From Sulfidibacterium sp964549335 (lineage in GTDB: Bacteria > Bacteroidota > Bacteroidia > Bacteroidales > F082), in assembly GCA_964549335.1 (NCBI GenBank), contig CAZJUQ010000011.1:62001-126000 (forward strand): 64,000 bases of DNA, given 5' to 3'. Under the pieces are notes generated by a model. It was not told where the DNA came from. It ran no database searches and worked only from the letters and a program-made list of their open reading frames with translations. Below, in pieces: positions 54,884-63,424 of the stretch (the first letter of the stretch is position 1; the number at the start of each line of letters is the position of its first letter). The position numbers were made by a program, and so were the translations under genes.

Positions 54884-55186
54884 ATGGTATATTTCATAGT
54901 AGGATATTTACTTGTTGCGGTTTTGGTTTCGGCATTCGCCGTTGACCGCAGGATAAGCGTGGGCGAAGCGTTTACCATAAGCTTTTTTTTGACGCCGGTA
55001 CTGGGGTTGTTAGCCATTTTGAAATCCGGTAAAAAGATAAAAATCACCCATTACATAAACAATTACCATTGTCCGAGGTGTAATACCGAATATAAATCCG
55101 ATAAAGATTATTGTCCCTACTGTTTGTCGGAAGGGGTAAAGATAAAACCCGAAAAAACAATGTCGATAATGAAATTGGCGATTTAG
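54884..55186 (+). CDS. Small membrane protein with zinc-ribbon
   Basis: A 100-residue protein: two hydrophobic helices (about 3-20 and 28-47), a basic stretch, then a zinc-ribbon CPRC-x10-CPYC (residues about 63-80). The acidic or basic flanks suggest it is a membrane-attached metal- or nucleic-acid-binding module. I do not recognise a family. It stands alone, rightward, with a strong terminator after it and the serine hydrolase gene divergent before it. Confidence 0.6.
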   Translation: MVYFIVGYLLVAVLVSAFAVDRRISVGEAFTISFFLTPVLGLLAILKSGKKIKITHYINNYHCPRCNTEYKSDKDYCPYCLSEGVKIKPEKTMSIMKLAI

Positions 55187-55220
55187 AGGGATTTCCGTAA
55201 TGTTAAATTGATTGGTTAGA

Positions 55221-55264
55221 AAAAAGGGGTTGAGGTTTACAAAAAAACCTCAACCCCTTTTTTC
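55221..55264. terminator. Bidirectional terminator
   Basis: AAAAAGGGGTTGAGGTTT pairs with AAACCTCAACCCCTTTTT over 18 bp around a small A-rich loop. It sits between the converging zinc-ribbon gene and the GH36-like gene and ends in T runs on both strands. Confidence 0.9.
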
Positions 55265-58122
55265 TATTGTATTGTTTGGGTGTCAAGCAGTTTGTAATCT
55301 CTTTTTTCGGAAAGGGGGTATGGTAACGGCGGCATAGGGTTTTGCATTATGTTTGTGCCGGTTTTTACCGTAACCTGAAACGGAGTGCGCGGTGTTATAT
55401 CGTTTACCCAAAGTTGTGTTTTTCCCTTATAATTCGTTTTGTCGAACGATATTACAATATCTCCTTTACCGTTGGTTTGAGCCGAGTACCAGGCCCATTT
55501 TCCTTTTATCTGTTGTTTGTTTACAGGAAGTTTTTTTCCGTTTTGTTTTATTGACACCTCGGGGAAAGTATCTGTTTTTTCGTTTTTATCGAGTAAAAGA
55601 GCCACTTCCGAAGCATGTCTGCCGTTGATGTTTCCGGAAGAGATTTTGAAAGATACGGTTTTCTTTCCTGTTTTTGCCGCAACGGTATAGTTCTCCTTAT
55701 TGTGTTTGACTGAATAGTTGCTTTTCAGTTCTTTAAAATCGGTTTTCAATCCGTTCACGGTAATATTTTCAATTTTTTCCGGTTGTAAAAATTTCACGTG
55801 CGAACCTGTTTCGAACACTTGGTAACTGAGAGTGTTTTTATCCGTTTTAAGATTGAATACGGCATCTGCCAACAGTGGCCGGTTTGTGCTTTCCATAGGG
55901 TAAATGTTAAAAATGGCGGTTTCGAAGCCGTTGAGGTCGATTTGAATGGTGCCTCCCGCCGAATAGAGAGCCGGTAAAATTTTTCTGTATGGATATATCT
56001 GTTCCACAACAAGATTTGCGGCGTTTTCGTTTAAGCCGTAATCAGGTTTCAGTTGAAAACGGATAATGTCCTTTTCGATTTTGGGATTTCTGACGGCAAT
56101 AATACCTTTACTGCCGTTAAAATGTACATAACCGTAAGTTTTGCCTTTTGCCGGATTTCCGCCAATCATAAATGTTGTAGCCATAATATCGCGGTTTGCT
56201 TTAGCCCAATTAATGGCTTCCGACAGAGCATTCCATTCGGGTTGAGTAAGAATGTCGGGCGATATGTAAAGTTCCCACATGCTGATACCTCTGGCGAAAT
56301 AGAGTACGGCATTGTTTGTAAACCTGTCGAACGGTTCGCCGCCTTTTGAAATATTTTCGAGTCTTCCTTTTATAATGCCGTGAGTCATAAGGTTGGAGAC
56401 CGGGAACCAGAGTTTGCGGACTTTAAAATCGTCGTAGAGGGCGTAATCGCGATATGTCATTGCATTATCGCGTCTGCTTATTGAGGGCACATCGGAAAAG
56501 GCGTAATCGGCGGCATCCATCCAAATTTGGTTGGCATATTGAAGCCACCAGGGGCTGAGCCAAGTTCCTGAAGTGATATTTAGATAAACCTTTGGGTCGA
56601 TGGCACGTACGGCATTACATTTGTCAATAACCGATTCCATAACGGCGCGGCGCGAGTAGATACCTACGGGATGTCCGTGGTCGGGTTCGGAGCAGGCAAA
56701 CTGTATTCCGTCCCATTTGTAGTAGCCTACATTGTCGTTACGTGTGAAGTCGGTTATGCGTTTTCTGAAGAGATTGCTGTAATTTTTACCTGCCAGACAC
56801 AACATTGCCGAGCCGTATTTGTATTTGTTTCCCGTGACTTCGTAGCCGTGTTCTCCCATCCATTTCACACGTTTCATGGCATAGGAGTATCCTCCTATGG
56901 GACCGAACCAGATACCCAAACGGGTGCCCGTTTTGGCAAGTGTGTCCGATATGGGTTTTAAGCCGCCGGGAAATTCCTCTTTGTTGAGCTTCCAGTCGCT
57001 TTCGTACACATCCCAGCCGTCGTCAAGGACAAAGGCGTCGAGGTGTATTCCGTGTTTTTCAATCATATTTTCCCTGAGCAATTTGATGATGCGCAAAGTG
57101 TTTTCACTGTTCATTACGGCATCGGCGGGAACGGGATGTTTTCTTTTGGCAAAAGCAGTGGAACGTAAGTCGTACCAGCTGTTGTACAAGGTGTAAGGGG
57201 TTGCGGGCGCCACCCTTATTTTGTCAACGTAATTAAAAAACCATTTTTTTACGTATGGCTGGGGTGTAATTGCAATTACCTCCCAACTGCTTTCAACGGG
57301 GACAACGGAGCCTATCTTTTGACCGAAATATTGATAACTGTTTAGGCTGAACATACCGTTTCCCATATTTTTAATTCCGGAAGTTGCCGTTGGATATTCA
57401 AGGCCGATAAAGCCGCCGCTGTTCGACAAAACGAAAGCTACGGGCTGACCGAATCCGCCCTCTTTTATAATTTTGAGTTTTCTGCTGTTTTTGTTGAGAG
57501 CTATATCTTCGGAGTAGGCAAAGTCCAGTCCCTCAATTCCTATTGATATTTTATTTTTGTTGTCGTTGTCTATTTCGGCAAAGTCGAACAAGCCGTTCCT
57601 GGGGCTGATTTTTTCGAGAAAATGCCCTCTGTTTTGCGGGTCTTTTAACAAGAGTTTTCTCCTTGCAAAAAAATCACCTTCATCAAGTCTGTAAGAGATA
57701 ACAAGTTCAAAGGGGTTGTTGTTTCCCTTAAAATAAAGGTCTATGCGGCGTTCTTTTCCGGTGCTTTCGGCTAATGAATACTTTTTAAAACCGAAATTAT
57801 TTTTGTCAAACACCACTTCGTTATCGGCATTATTTTCTTTGCCCGGAGCCCTCCAAGCATTGTAAAACACGCTGAAAGAGAAGCCGGCGTCGCTTACGAG
57901 AATTGCCGGTGGCCGGTTGAATTTTGCGCTCCAACCTGCGCAGGTTTGCAGAGTGTCGGATAAAAGTTGCCCGTTTTTTATGACAACGGTCTGTTTTACC
58001 AAGCCGTTTTCAAGGACGAAAATTTCGCTGTCTCCTTCGGTATTGTGTTTGAATTTTACCGGTTGAGCCTGAATGGTTGACGAAAATATTAATGTTATCA
58101 AAAAAAGGAATGAAAATCTCAT
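55264..58122 (-). CDS. GH36-like glycosidase (alpha-galactosidase / alpha-N-acetylgalactosaminidase type)
   Basis: A 952-residue exported protein (signal peptide ending TIQAQ). The N-terminal beta-sandwich (about 25-310) precedes a TIM barrel of the GH-D/GH36 type: LDAFVLDDGWDVYESDW, GLKPISDTLAKTGTRLGIWFGP and YYKWDGIQFAC, where Asp471 fits the GH36 nucleophile position. The last 300 residues are beta-rich. Alpha-galactosidase or alpha-N-acetylgalactosaminidase activity is likely. The hexosamine-1-kinase and nucleotidyltransferase genes next to it favour GalNAc- or GlcNAc-containing substrates. Last gene of a three-gene leftward operon. Confidence 0.7.
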   Translation of the reverse strand: MRFSFLFLITLIFSSTIQAQPVKFKHNTEGDSEIFVLENGLVKQTVVIKNGQLLSDTLQTCAGWSAKFNRPPAILVSDAGFSFSVFYNAWRAPGKENNADNEVVFDKNNFGFKKYSLAESTGKERRIDLYFKGNNNPFELVISYRLDEGDFFARRKLLLKDPQNRGHFLEKISPRNGLFDFAEIDNDNKNKISIGIEGLDFAYSEDIALNKNSRKLKIIKEGGFGQPVAFVLSNSGGFIGLEYPTATSGIKNMGNGMFSLNSYQYFGQKIGSVVPVESSWEVIAITPQPYVKKWFFNYVDKIRVAPATPYTLYNSWYDLRSTAFAKRKHPVPADAVMNSENTLRIIKLLRENMIEKHGIHLDAFVLDDGWDVYESDWKLNKEEFPGGLKPISDTLAKTGTRLGIWFGPIGGYSYAMKRVKWMGEHGYEVTGNKYKYGSAMLCLAGKNYSNLFRKRITDFTRNDNVGYYKWDGIQFACSEPDHGHPVGIYSRRAVMESVIDKCNAVRAIDPKVYLNITSGTWLSPWWLQYANQIWMDAADYAFSDVPSISRRDNAMTYRDYALYDDFKVRKLWFPVSNLMTHGIIKGRLENISKGGEPFDRFTNNAVLYFARGISMWELYISPDILTQPEWNALSEAINWAKANRDIMATTFMIGGNPAKGKTYGYVHFNGSKGIIAVRNPKIEKDIIRFQLKPDYGLNENAANLVVEQIYPYRKILPALYSAGGTIQIDLNGFETAIFNIYPMESTNRPLLADAVFNLKTDKNTLSYQVFETGSHVKFLQPEKIENITVNGLKTDFKELKSNYSVKHNKENYTVAAKTGKKTVSFKISSGNINGRHASEVALLLDKNEKTDTFPEVSIKQNGKKLPVNKQQIKGKWAWYSAQTNGKGDIVISFDKTNYKGKTQLWVNDITPRTPFQVTVKTGTNIMQNPMPPLPYPLSEKRDYKLLDTQTIQ

Positions 58123-58133
58123 GAGTAAAAATT

Positions 58134-59195
58134 TTATAATTCGTTATTAATAATTTGTTGCAATTCTTTTTCGCGGCTCAAAATATCTTCGAGCAGTCTT
58201 ATTTGGGTGCGTGTGCGTATCAAATTATGCGTGGGATAAGCGGTTTTGTAGTAAATGTTACCCAACAGGAAATCGTTAAGGAAGCGTATTATCTGTTCGT
58301 AAATAATTGCTTTTGCACCAAGCAGGAGGCTCTCTTTTTCGGTTGCCGTGAGGTGGTTTTTTAGCGGCTCGAGGTATCCTTTGGTCAATGCTTTGAAATG
58401 TTCTATACGCAAAACCGTTTTGTTAATATCCTGTTCGTCTTCTTTGGCCGGACTTGTAAATGTTCTTACCATATCGCCGTAGTCATACATTATGTATCCC
58501 GGCATTACTGTGTCGAGGTCTATAATGATTACTCCGCTGTTTTGTGTAAATAGTATATTGTCGAGTTTTGTATCATTGTGGGTAATGCGCCTCGGCAATG
58601 TTCCGTCGTCCGAAAGTTCTTCAATCCGGCATGCAATAAAATGGTTTTGTTTTACAAACTGAATCTCCGTTGCAGCCTGTTCGACAAGTGAAGGTGAGGC
58701 TTTTTTAACGGTGTTGAGAAAAGTTTCGAGTCTGCCCGGAGTGTTGTGGAAGTCTTTAATGGTATCGTCGAAATCGTTTACATGCAGTTGGTTCAGAAAA
58801 AGTTGAAACTCGCCTACGGCTTTGGCTGCTTTATAAGAAATTTCCGTTGAAGGAGAGATGGCGTATGAGTTGCATCCGGGAAAAAATTCCATAAGACGCC
58901 ATGCATAACCCTCGTTGTCGATGGTGTGGAAATTGCCTTCGTCGTTTTTTAGAATGGCAGGGGTTAGTTTTTTCCCGTTTTTGTTTTCGTATTCCGAAAG
59001 TGCGTCGAACAGAAAATTTAGGTTCGATGTAAGGACAGGGGTGTTAAAGACTTTTCCGTTAACTCTTTGCAAAATGTATTCGACCCCCGAGGCTTCAACA
59101 AGGTATGTGTCGTTAATATGACCTTGGCCGAAAGGTTGAGGTTTCGTATGGTTTTTTAATATGCTGTATTTTTCAGTAATATGTTTTATCTCCAT
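58134..59195 (-). CDS. NahK-like N-acetylhexosamine 1-kinase (APH family)
   Basis: A 353-residue kinase of the aminoglycoside-phosphotransferase fold. The catalytic loop is THNDTKLDNILF and the metal site IIDLDTVMPGY, the same DLDTVMPG element seen in Bifidobacterium NahK. NahK phosphorylates GlcNAc or GalNAc at C1. It lies 13 bp from the nucleotidyltransferase gene and 11 bp before the glycosidase gene, so the three are co-transcribed. The sugar is inferred; homoserine or other APH substrates are less likely. Confidence 0.75.
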   Translation of the reverse strand: MEIKHITEKYSILKNHTKPQPFGQGHINDTYLVEASGVEYILQRVNGKVFNTPVLTSNLNFLFDALSEYENKNGKKLTPAILKNDEGNFHTIDNEGYAWRLMEFFPGCNSYAISPSTEISYKAAKAVGEFQLFLNQLHVNDFDDTIKDFHNTPGRLETFLNTVKKASPSLVEQAATEIQFVKQNHFIACRIEELSDDGTLPRRITHNDTKLDNILFTQNSGVIIIDLDTVMPGYIMYDYGDMVRTFTSPAKEDEQDINKTVLRIEHFKALTKGYLEPLKNHLTATEKESLLLGAKAIIYEQIIRFLNDFLLGNIYYKTAYPTHNLIRTRTQIRLLEDILSREKELQQIINNEL

Positions 59196-59208
59196 TATTA
59201 AATCTTTT

Positions 59209-60108
59209 TCAGTCCCATAAGTTACCGGGATATACTCCCTTGTCGATGAGCTTTTTTACATTTTCCACCGTCACGGCTTTATCGTCTTTGTATGTTACGC
59301 CGAACCATTGGTCATGGCTTTCGAGAACCCTCACCGTTGCTTCCCCCGATTTTATCAGTTTGTTTACCGCAAAGGGTATGTAAAATTCGGCTTTAATGTC
59401 ATCTGCGTTTTCACGTATAAAGTCTGCGAACATCTTTTCCGATTGTTCGAAATAGGCGGGGGTAAAACCCCAAAAATTCATCGAAACCAGGCTGTTTTCG
59501 TCTATTGTTGTCTCTCTGTCTCCCTCTTTGTAAACGATATTTCCGTTTTTTCTTATTATGCTGGTTCTTTCAACCACATCGGCAAGCAGCCCTTTCTTAA
59601 CGGTACATATTCCACGCGACACCGAGCCGTTTTCCGACAAAGTGTTTTTTATCTTGTATCCTACCATGGCATATTCCGTATCGTTGTTTTTCCGCTGTGA
59701 CAGAAACCGCGACAACACTTCAAAAGCCTCTCTGCCGTAAAAATCGTCGGCATTTATTACCGCAAAGGGGTTGTTAATAACGTCTTTTGCAGCGAGTACC
59801 GCATGACCCGTGCCCCAGGGTTTTATACGCCGGCGGTTAAAATCAACACCTTCAGGAATGTTGTCCAGCTCTTGTAAAACATAAGCAGTCTCTATTTTGC
59901 CTTTAAGTCTCGGTTCGTAAATATCCATAAAGGCATCTTTTATTTTTTTGTTAAGCACGAAAACCACTTTGCCGAAACCGGCTTTTATGGCATCAAATAC
60001 GGAATAATCGATAATACTCTCCCCCGAAGGTCCTATAACATCCATCTGTTTAACGCCTCCGTAGCGGCTGCCAATACCTGCGGCGAGTATCAATAATACA
60101 GGTTTCAT
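59209..60108 (-). CDS. NDP-sugar pyrophosphorylase-like nucleotidyltransferase
   Basis: A 299-residue protein with the sugar nucleotidyltransferase fold: LILAAGIGSRYGGVKQM (phosphate loop), GTGHAVLAAKDVI, and VINADDFYG, the metal-binding region. It is a close cousin of UTP- or dTTP-sugar-1-phosphate transferases. As first gene of the operon it would turn the hexosamine-1-phosphate made by the NahK-like kinase into a nucleotide sugar, a salvage route for GalNAc or GlcNAc. Confidence 0.8.
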   Translation of the reverse strand: MKPVLLILAAGIGSRYGGVKQMDVIGPSGESIIDYSVFDAIKAGFGKVVFVLNKKIKDAFMDIYEPRLKGKIETAYVLQELDNIPEGVDFNRRRIKPWGTGHAVLAAKDVINNPFAVINADDFYGREAFEVLSRFLSQRKNNDTEYAMVGYKIKNTLSENGSVSRGICTVKKGLLADVVERTSIIRKNGNIVYKEGDRETTIDENSLVSMNFWGFTPAYFEQSEKMFADFIRENADDIKAEFYIPFAVNKLIKSGEATVRVLESHDQWFGVTYKDDKAVTVENVKKLIDKGVYPGNLWD

Positions 60109-60202
60109 ATACTTTTATGTGTTGTTAACAATTAGGTTGAATTTTGCGGTGCAAGATAAGAAATTTGAAATTGTTGTTAGTCGGTTTTTTTTAATTTTTT
60201 AT

Positions 60203-60373
60203 TGGGCGGCAAAACGGGCTGTCCGCTAATAGTCCTCGCCGGCAGCTCTGTTCGGCTACGGCGTTTTCAGGGGCTTCCTTGCGTCAGCCCTGCCTCCGCC
60301 TGCCTCACTAACGCTGCCGTCTGCGGGCTGCCGCTCCCATCCCTGCCGCAGTACTCCCCTTGTCCTTAATATC
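60203..60373 (+). repeat. Dispersed GC-rich intergenic repeat, copy B
   Basis: Closest to copy A: about 13 differences over the first 146 bp. Stems: GCGGCA near the start with TGCCGC near the end, and CGGCAGC (60240-60246) with GCTGCCG (60313-60319). It lies in the 440-bp gap between the PurF-like gene and the nucleotidyltransferase gene, in the orientation opposite to both. The rest of that gap is AT-rich without a recognised gene. Confidence 0.85.
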
Positions 60374-60548
60374 TTTCATTATGTTATCCTCTATCTTTTC
60401 ACCGGCAAAACTTTCTGAAAAAAAACGTATAAGCCCGCAACATTTTTCAATATGGTATTTTATCCGTTGCGACGCACGACCCCTCAATGCCGGTGTAGAT
60501 GTTGCAAAAGCATTTTTGCTTGAATACCTAACCTTTACAAAGGTTATT

Positions 60549-62450
60549 CTAATAAGCTCTTTCGTCCCTTTTTTCGATAAAATTGATAAAAGCCGTGTTA
60601 ACCACTTTGTTTCCTCCGGGAGTAGGATAATCGCCCGTAAAATACCAGTCGCCTGGGTGGTTTGGAATGGCTTTGTGAAGATTTTCGATACTTTGAAAAA
60701 CAACCTCCACATCAGCATTTACATCATCGCTCTTTACCAGTTGAGCTATTTTTTTTGAAATTTGTTCCGGCGAAAACGGCTTGTAAATAAGTTTTACATA
60801 ATTTATAATTTTTTCTTTGGGCAGATTTTCCTGTTTTTTGGCAAGGGCATAAACCCGGTTGATAATATCCTCTTGATGAGTCTCTTTAAGCAAAGCTATA
60901 GCGGCTTTAAAGGCAATAAAATCGTTTAGTTTAGCCATGTCGATACCGTAACAGTCGGGATAACGGATTTGGGGAGCCGAAGAGACAATAATGATTTTTT
61001 TAGGACGCAAACGGTCAAGGATTTTTATTATGCTTTGTTTCAGTGTTGTACCACGCACTATCGAATCGTCAAGTACTACCAGGGTGTCTTTGTTTTCGCG
61101 AACCACTCCGTAAGTTACATCGTAAATATGAGCCACCATGTCGTTTCGCGACCTGTCGTTGGTGATGAAAGTTCTCAGTTTGGCATCTTTTACGGCAATG
61201 GTTTCAATGCGGGGGCGTACCGAGAATATGACATCCAAACGTTCTTGGGAGAGCTTTCCTTGTTCCCTTAACACCTTCTCTTTGATTTGTGTTGCCGAGA
61301 AATCGTTAAGGTACTCAACAAGTCCTTGAAATGCAACCGAAGCCGTGTTGGGTATGTATGAGAATATTGTGTTTTTCAGGTCGTAATCTATTTTTTGCAT
61401 AATGGTGTCGCCGAGTAATTTTCCCAAGTTTTTTCTTTCCTGGTAAATATCGTGATCGGTACCACGCGAAAAATATATTCGTTCGAACGAGCACGATTTT
61501 TTTTGTCTCGGTTCGGTAAAATAATCGATTATAAGTTTACCGTCTTTTTTTATTATAAGTGCTTTTGCCGGATCCAGCTCTTTAACCTCGTAATGCATCA
61601 GGTTGAAGGCGGTTTGAATGACAGGGCGTTCCGAAGCTGCAATTACCACCTCGTCGTCGGCATAATAAAAAGCGGGACGTATTCCCGAAGGGTCGCGCAT
61701 GACGAAAGCGTCGCCGTGGCCTAACATTCCCGCAATAACATATCCCCCGTCCCAGCTTTTTGCCGAGTCTCTTAAAATAGGTAAAATCTCAATGTTTTTT
61801 ATGATGTGGTCGGTGGCTTCCTTTTTTGATATTCCCGTTTTTTTCAGTTTTCTGTATTGCCTTTCGTTTTCTTCGTCCAAAAAATGTCCTATCTTTTCCA
61901 TTACAGTAACGGTATCGGAAGTTTCGAGCGGATATTGTCCGAGTTGAACGAGTGTTTCGAAAAGTTCATCGTTGTTTGTCATATTAAAATTTCCGGCAAG
62001 TATCAAACTTTTAGTCTTCCAGTTATTTGTGCGCAGCATGGGATGAAGGTTTTCTATGGAATTGCCGCCGAAAGTTCCGTAACGCAAATGCCCGAGAAAA
62101 AGTTCACCGGTAAACGGCATATTTTCCTTTAACCACTGAACGTCGTCAAGAAGCGCCGGTGTATTGTCGGCAATTGTGTTCAATCTGTTGTAAACCTCGT
62201 TGAAAACATCTTTTATTGGTGTTGACGAATTTGAACGGTAGCGGTCTATGTAATTTTTGCCGGGAGGCATGTCGAACTTAACACAGGCTATTCCGGCACC
62301 GTCTTGTCCCCGGTTGTGTTGTTTTTGCATCAAAAGGTGAAGTTTTTGCAAACCGTAAATGGAATTTCCGTATTTGTTGAGGTAGTATTCGGGTGATTTT
62401 AACAATCTTATTAATGCTATGCCGCATTCGTGCTTTATATTTTCACTCAT
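60549..62450 (-). CDS. Divergent amidophosphoribosyltransferase (PurF-like)
   Basis: A 633-residue protein, about 130 longer than ordinary PurF. An 8-residue leader (MSENIKHE) precedes Cys9-Gly-Ile, like the propeptide and catalytic cysteine of B. subtilis PurF. The glutaminase domain has HNRGQDGAGI, LGHLRYGT and GNFNM; the phosphoribosyl part has YFSRGTDHDIYQER, ITNDRSRNDM and LVVLDDSIVRGTT, a good PRPP loop. It should make phosphoribosylamine from PRPP and glutamine, or an analogous reaction. The insert between the domains and changed motifs set it apart, so it may be a second PurF with a different role. Confidence 0.85.
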   Translation of the reverse strand: MSENIKHECGIALIRLLKSPEYYLNKYGNSIYGLQKLHLLMQKQHNRGQDGAGIACVKFDMPPGKNYIDRYRSNSSTPIKDVFNEVYNRLNTIADNTPALLDDVQWLKENMPFTGELFLGHLRYGTFGGNSIENLHPMLRTNNWKTKSLILAGNFNMTNNDELFETLVQLGQYPLETSDTVTVMEKIGHFLDEENERQYRKLKKTGISKKEATDHIIKNIEILPILRDSAKSWDGGYVIAGMLGHGDAFVMRDPSGIRPAFYYADDEVVIAASERPVIQTAFNLMHYEVKELDPAKALIIKKDGKLIIDYFTEPRQKKSCSFERIYFSRGTDHDIYQERKNLGKLLGDTIMQKIDYDLKNTIFSYIPNTASVAFQGLVEYLNDFSATQIKEKVLREQGKLSQERLDVIFSVRPRIETIAVKDAKLRTFITNDRSRNDMVAHIYDVTYGVVRENKDTLVVLDDSIVRGTTLKQSIIKILDRLRPKKIIIVSSAPQIRYPDCYGIDMAKLNDFIAFKAAIALLKETHQEDIINRVYALAKKQENLPKEKIINYVKLIYKPFSPEQISKKIAQLVKSDDVNADVEVVFQSIENLHKAIPNHPGDWYFTGDYPTPGGNKVVNTAFINFIEKRDERAY

Positions 62451-62472
62451 TTCTAAAGTATGAAAGAATGTT

Positions 62473-62480
62473 TATTTTTG
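62473..62480 (+). promoter_or_regulatory. -7 promoter box of the GNAT gene
   Basis: TATTTTTG fits TAnnTTTG; transcription would start near 62486, 27 bp before the GNAT ATG. No -33 box identified. Confidence 0.35.
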
Positions 62481-62512
62481 TATAAATTTCGCGGTCAAAA
62501 ATATTAAAAAAG

Positions 62513-62968
62513 ATGGTTCGAATAAGAAATGCACACGAAGATGATGTTGATACCATTGTAAATTTTCAAATGGCAATGGCTGAAGAGACCGAAAACATTG
62601 CCTTAAACGAAAAAAGCGTGAGACAAGGGGTTCAAAATGTGATACACGATGTTCAAAAAGGAAGATATTATTTGGCACAGGACGGGAATATTGTTGCAGG
62701 TTCGCTTTTGATAACCCGCGAGTGGAGCGATTGGCGGAACCTCTGGGTGCTTTGGATACAATCGGTTTATGTTTTGCCACGGTACCGCGGAAAAGGGATT
62801 TTTAAACAATTATATAACCACATTAAACAAATGGCACTTGAAAACAACGAAGTGGCAGGAATAAGGTTGTATGTTGACAAATCTAACGTTAACGCCATAA
62901 AAGTTTATGAAAAACTGGGAATGGACGGCGAACATTACAAGGTGTTCGAATGGATGAAACAATTGTAA
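62513..62968 (+). CDS. GNAT family N-acetyltransferase
   Basis: A 151-residue acyltransferase of the GNAT fold with the acetyl-CoA loop YRGKGIFKQLYNHIK and the C-terminal NAIKVYEKLGM. The N-terminal DVDTIVNFQMAMAEETEN and IQSVYVLPRYRGKG fit the RimI-like acetyltransferases that act on small molecules or protein N-termini. The substrate cannot be told. It is divergent from the PurF-like gene with a 62-bp gap. Confidence 0.85.
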   Translation: MVRIRNAHEDDVDTIVNFQMAMAEETENIALNEKSVRQGVQNVIHDVQKGRYYLAQDGNIVAGSLLITREWSDWRNLWVLWIQSVYVLPRYRGKGIFKQLYNHIKQMALENNEVAGIRLYVDKSNVNAIKVYEKLGMDGEHYKVFEWMKQL

Positions 62969-63024
62969 ATTTCCCGGAACTAATGTAATATAAGGTGCAA
63001 ATGTTTTAAACAATAATATCTAAT

Positions 63025-63420
63025 ATGACCCTGATAAAACGGAGATTATTTATGAAGATGTCTGCCTCTGCAATAGTGGGTGGCATGGTTTTGTTGTGGG
63101 CTAAAATGACGGGTTACCACCTAAAACCCGACGCGGCACGGAAAATAACCGTCCCTTTCGACCAAAACAAAGAGGTCTCTTTTTACGGCGATTTTATTGT
63201 TATTAACAAAGGAGGCGATATTTCCGTTTTTTCATCGTCATGTACACACCTCGGTTGTAAAATTGAGAAATCGGAAAAAGAAAAATTGGTTTGCCCTTGT
63301 CACGGTTCTTTGTTCGATTTTAACGGAAATGCGGTTAAAGGCCCTGCATACAAACCCTTGAAAAAACTTTCCTTTGTACTGAATGGAGAGAAAAAGCAAA
63401 TTGTTGTTTCTGTAGCTTGA
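63025..63420 (+). CDS. Rieske iron-sulfur protein
   Basis: A 131-residue protein with an RRLFMK sequence at residues 6-11, resembling a twin-arginine signal, then a hydrophobic anchor. The Rieske ligands are CTHLGC and CPCHGSLF (Cys-x-His and Cys-x-x-His), which hold a 2Fe-2S cluster. It begins an operon with cytochrome b, 4 bp downstream, and so is part of a bc-type quinol-oxidising complex. Confidence 0.9.
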   Translation: MTLIKRRLFMKMSASAIVGGMVLLWAKMTGYHLKPDAARKITVPFDQNKEVSFYGDFIVINKGGDISVFSSSCTHLGCKIEKSEKEKLVCPCHGSLFDFNGNAVKGPAYKPLKKLSFVLNGEKKQIVVSVA

Positions 63421-63424
63421 TTTT

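Noticed and set aside
60308..60718. Leftward frame of 136 codons over the repeat copy B and the PurF-like gene end.
   Set aside because: It crosses an intergenic repeat and then runs antisense-frame through purF-like coding DNA; composition does not look coding.
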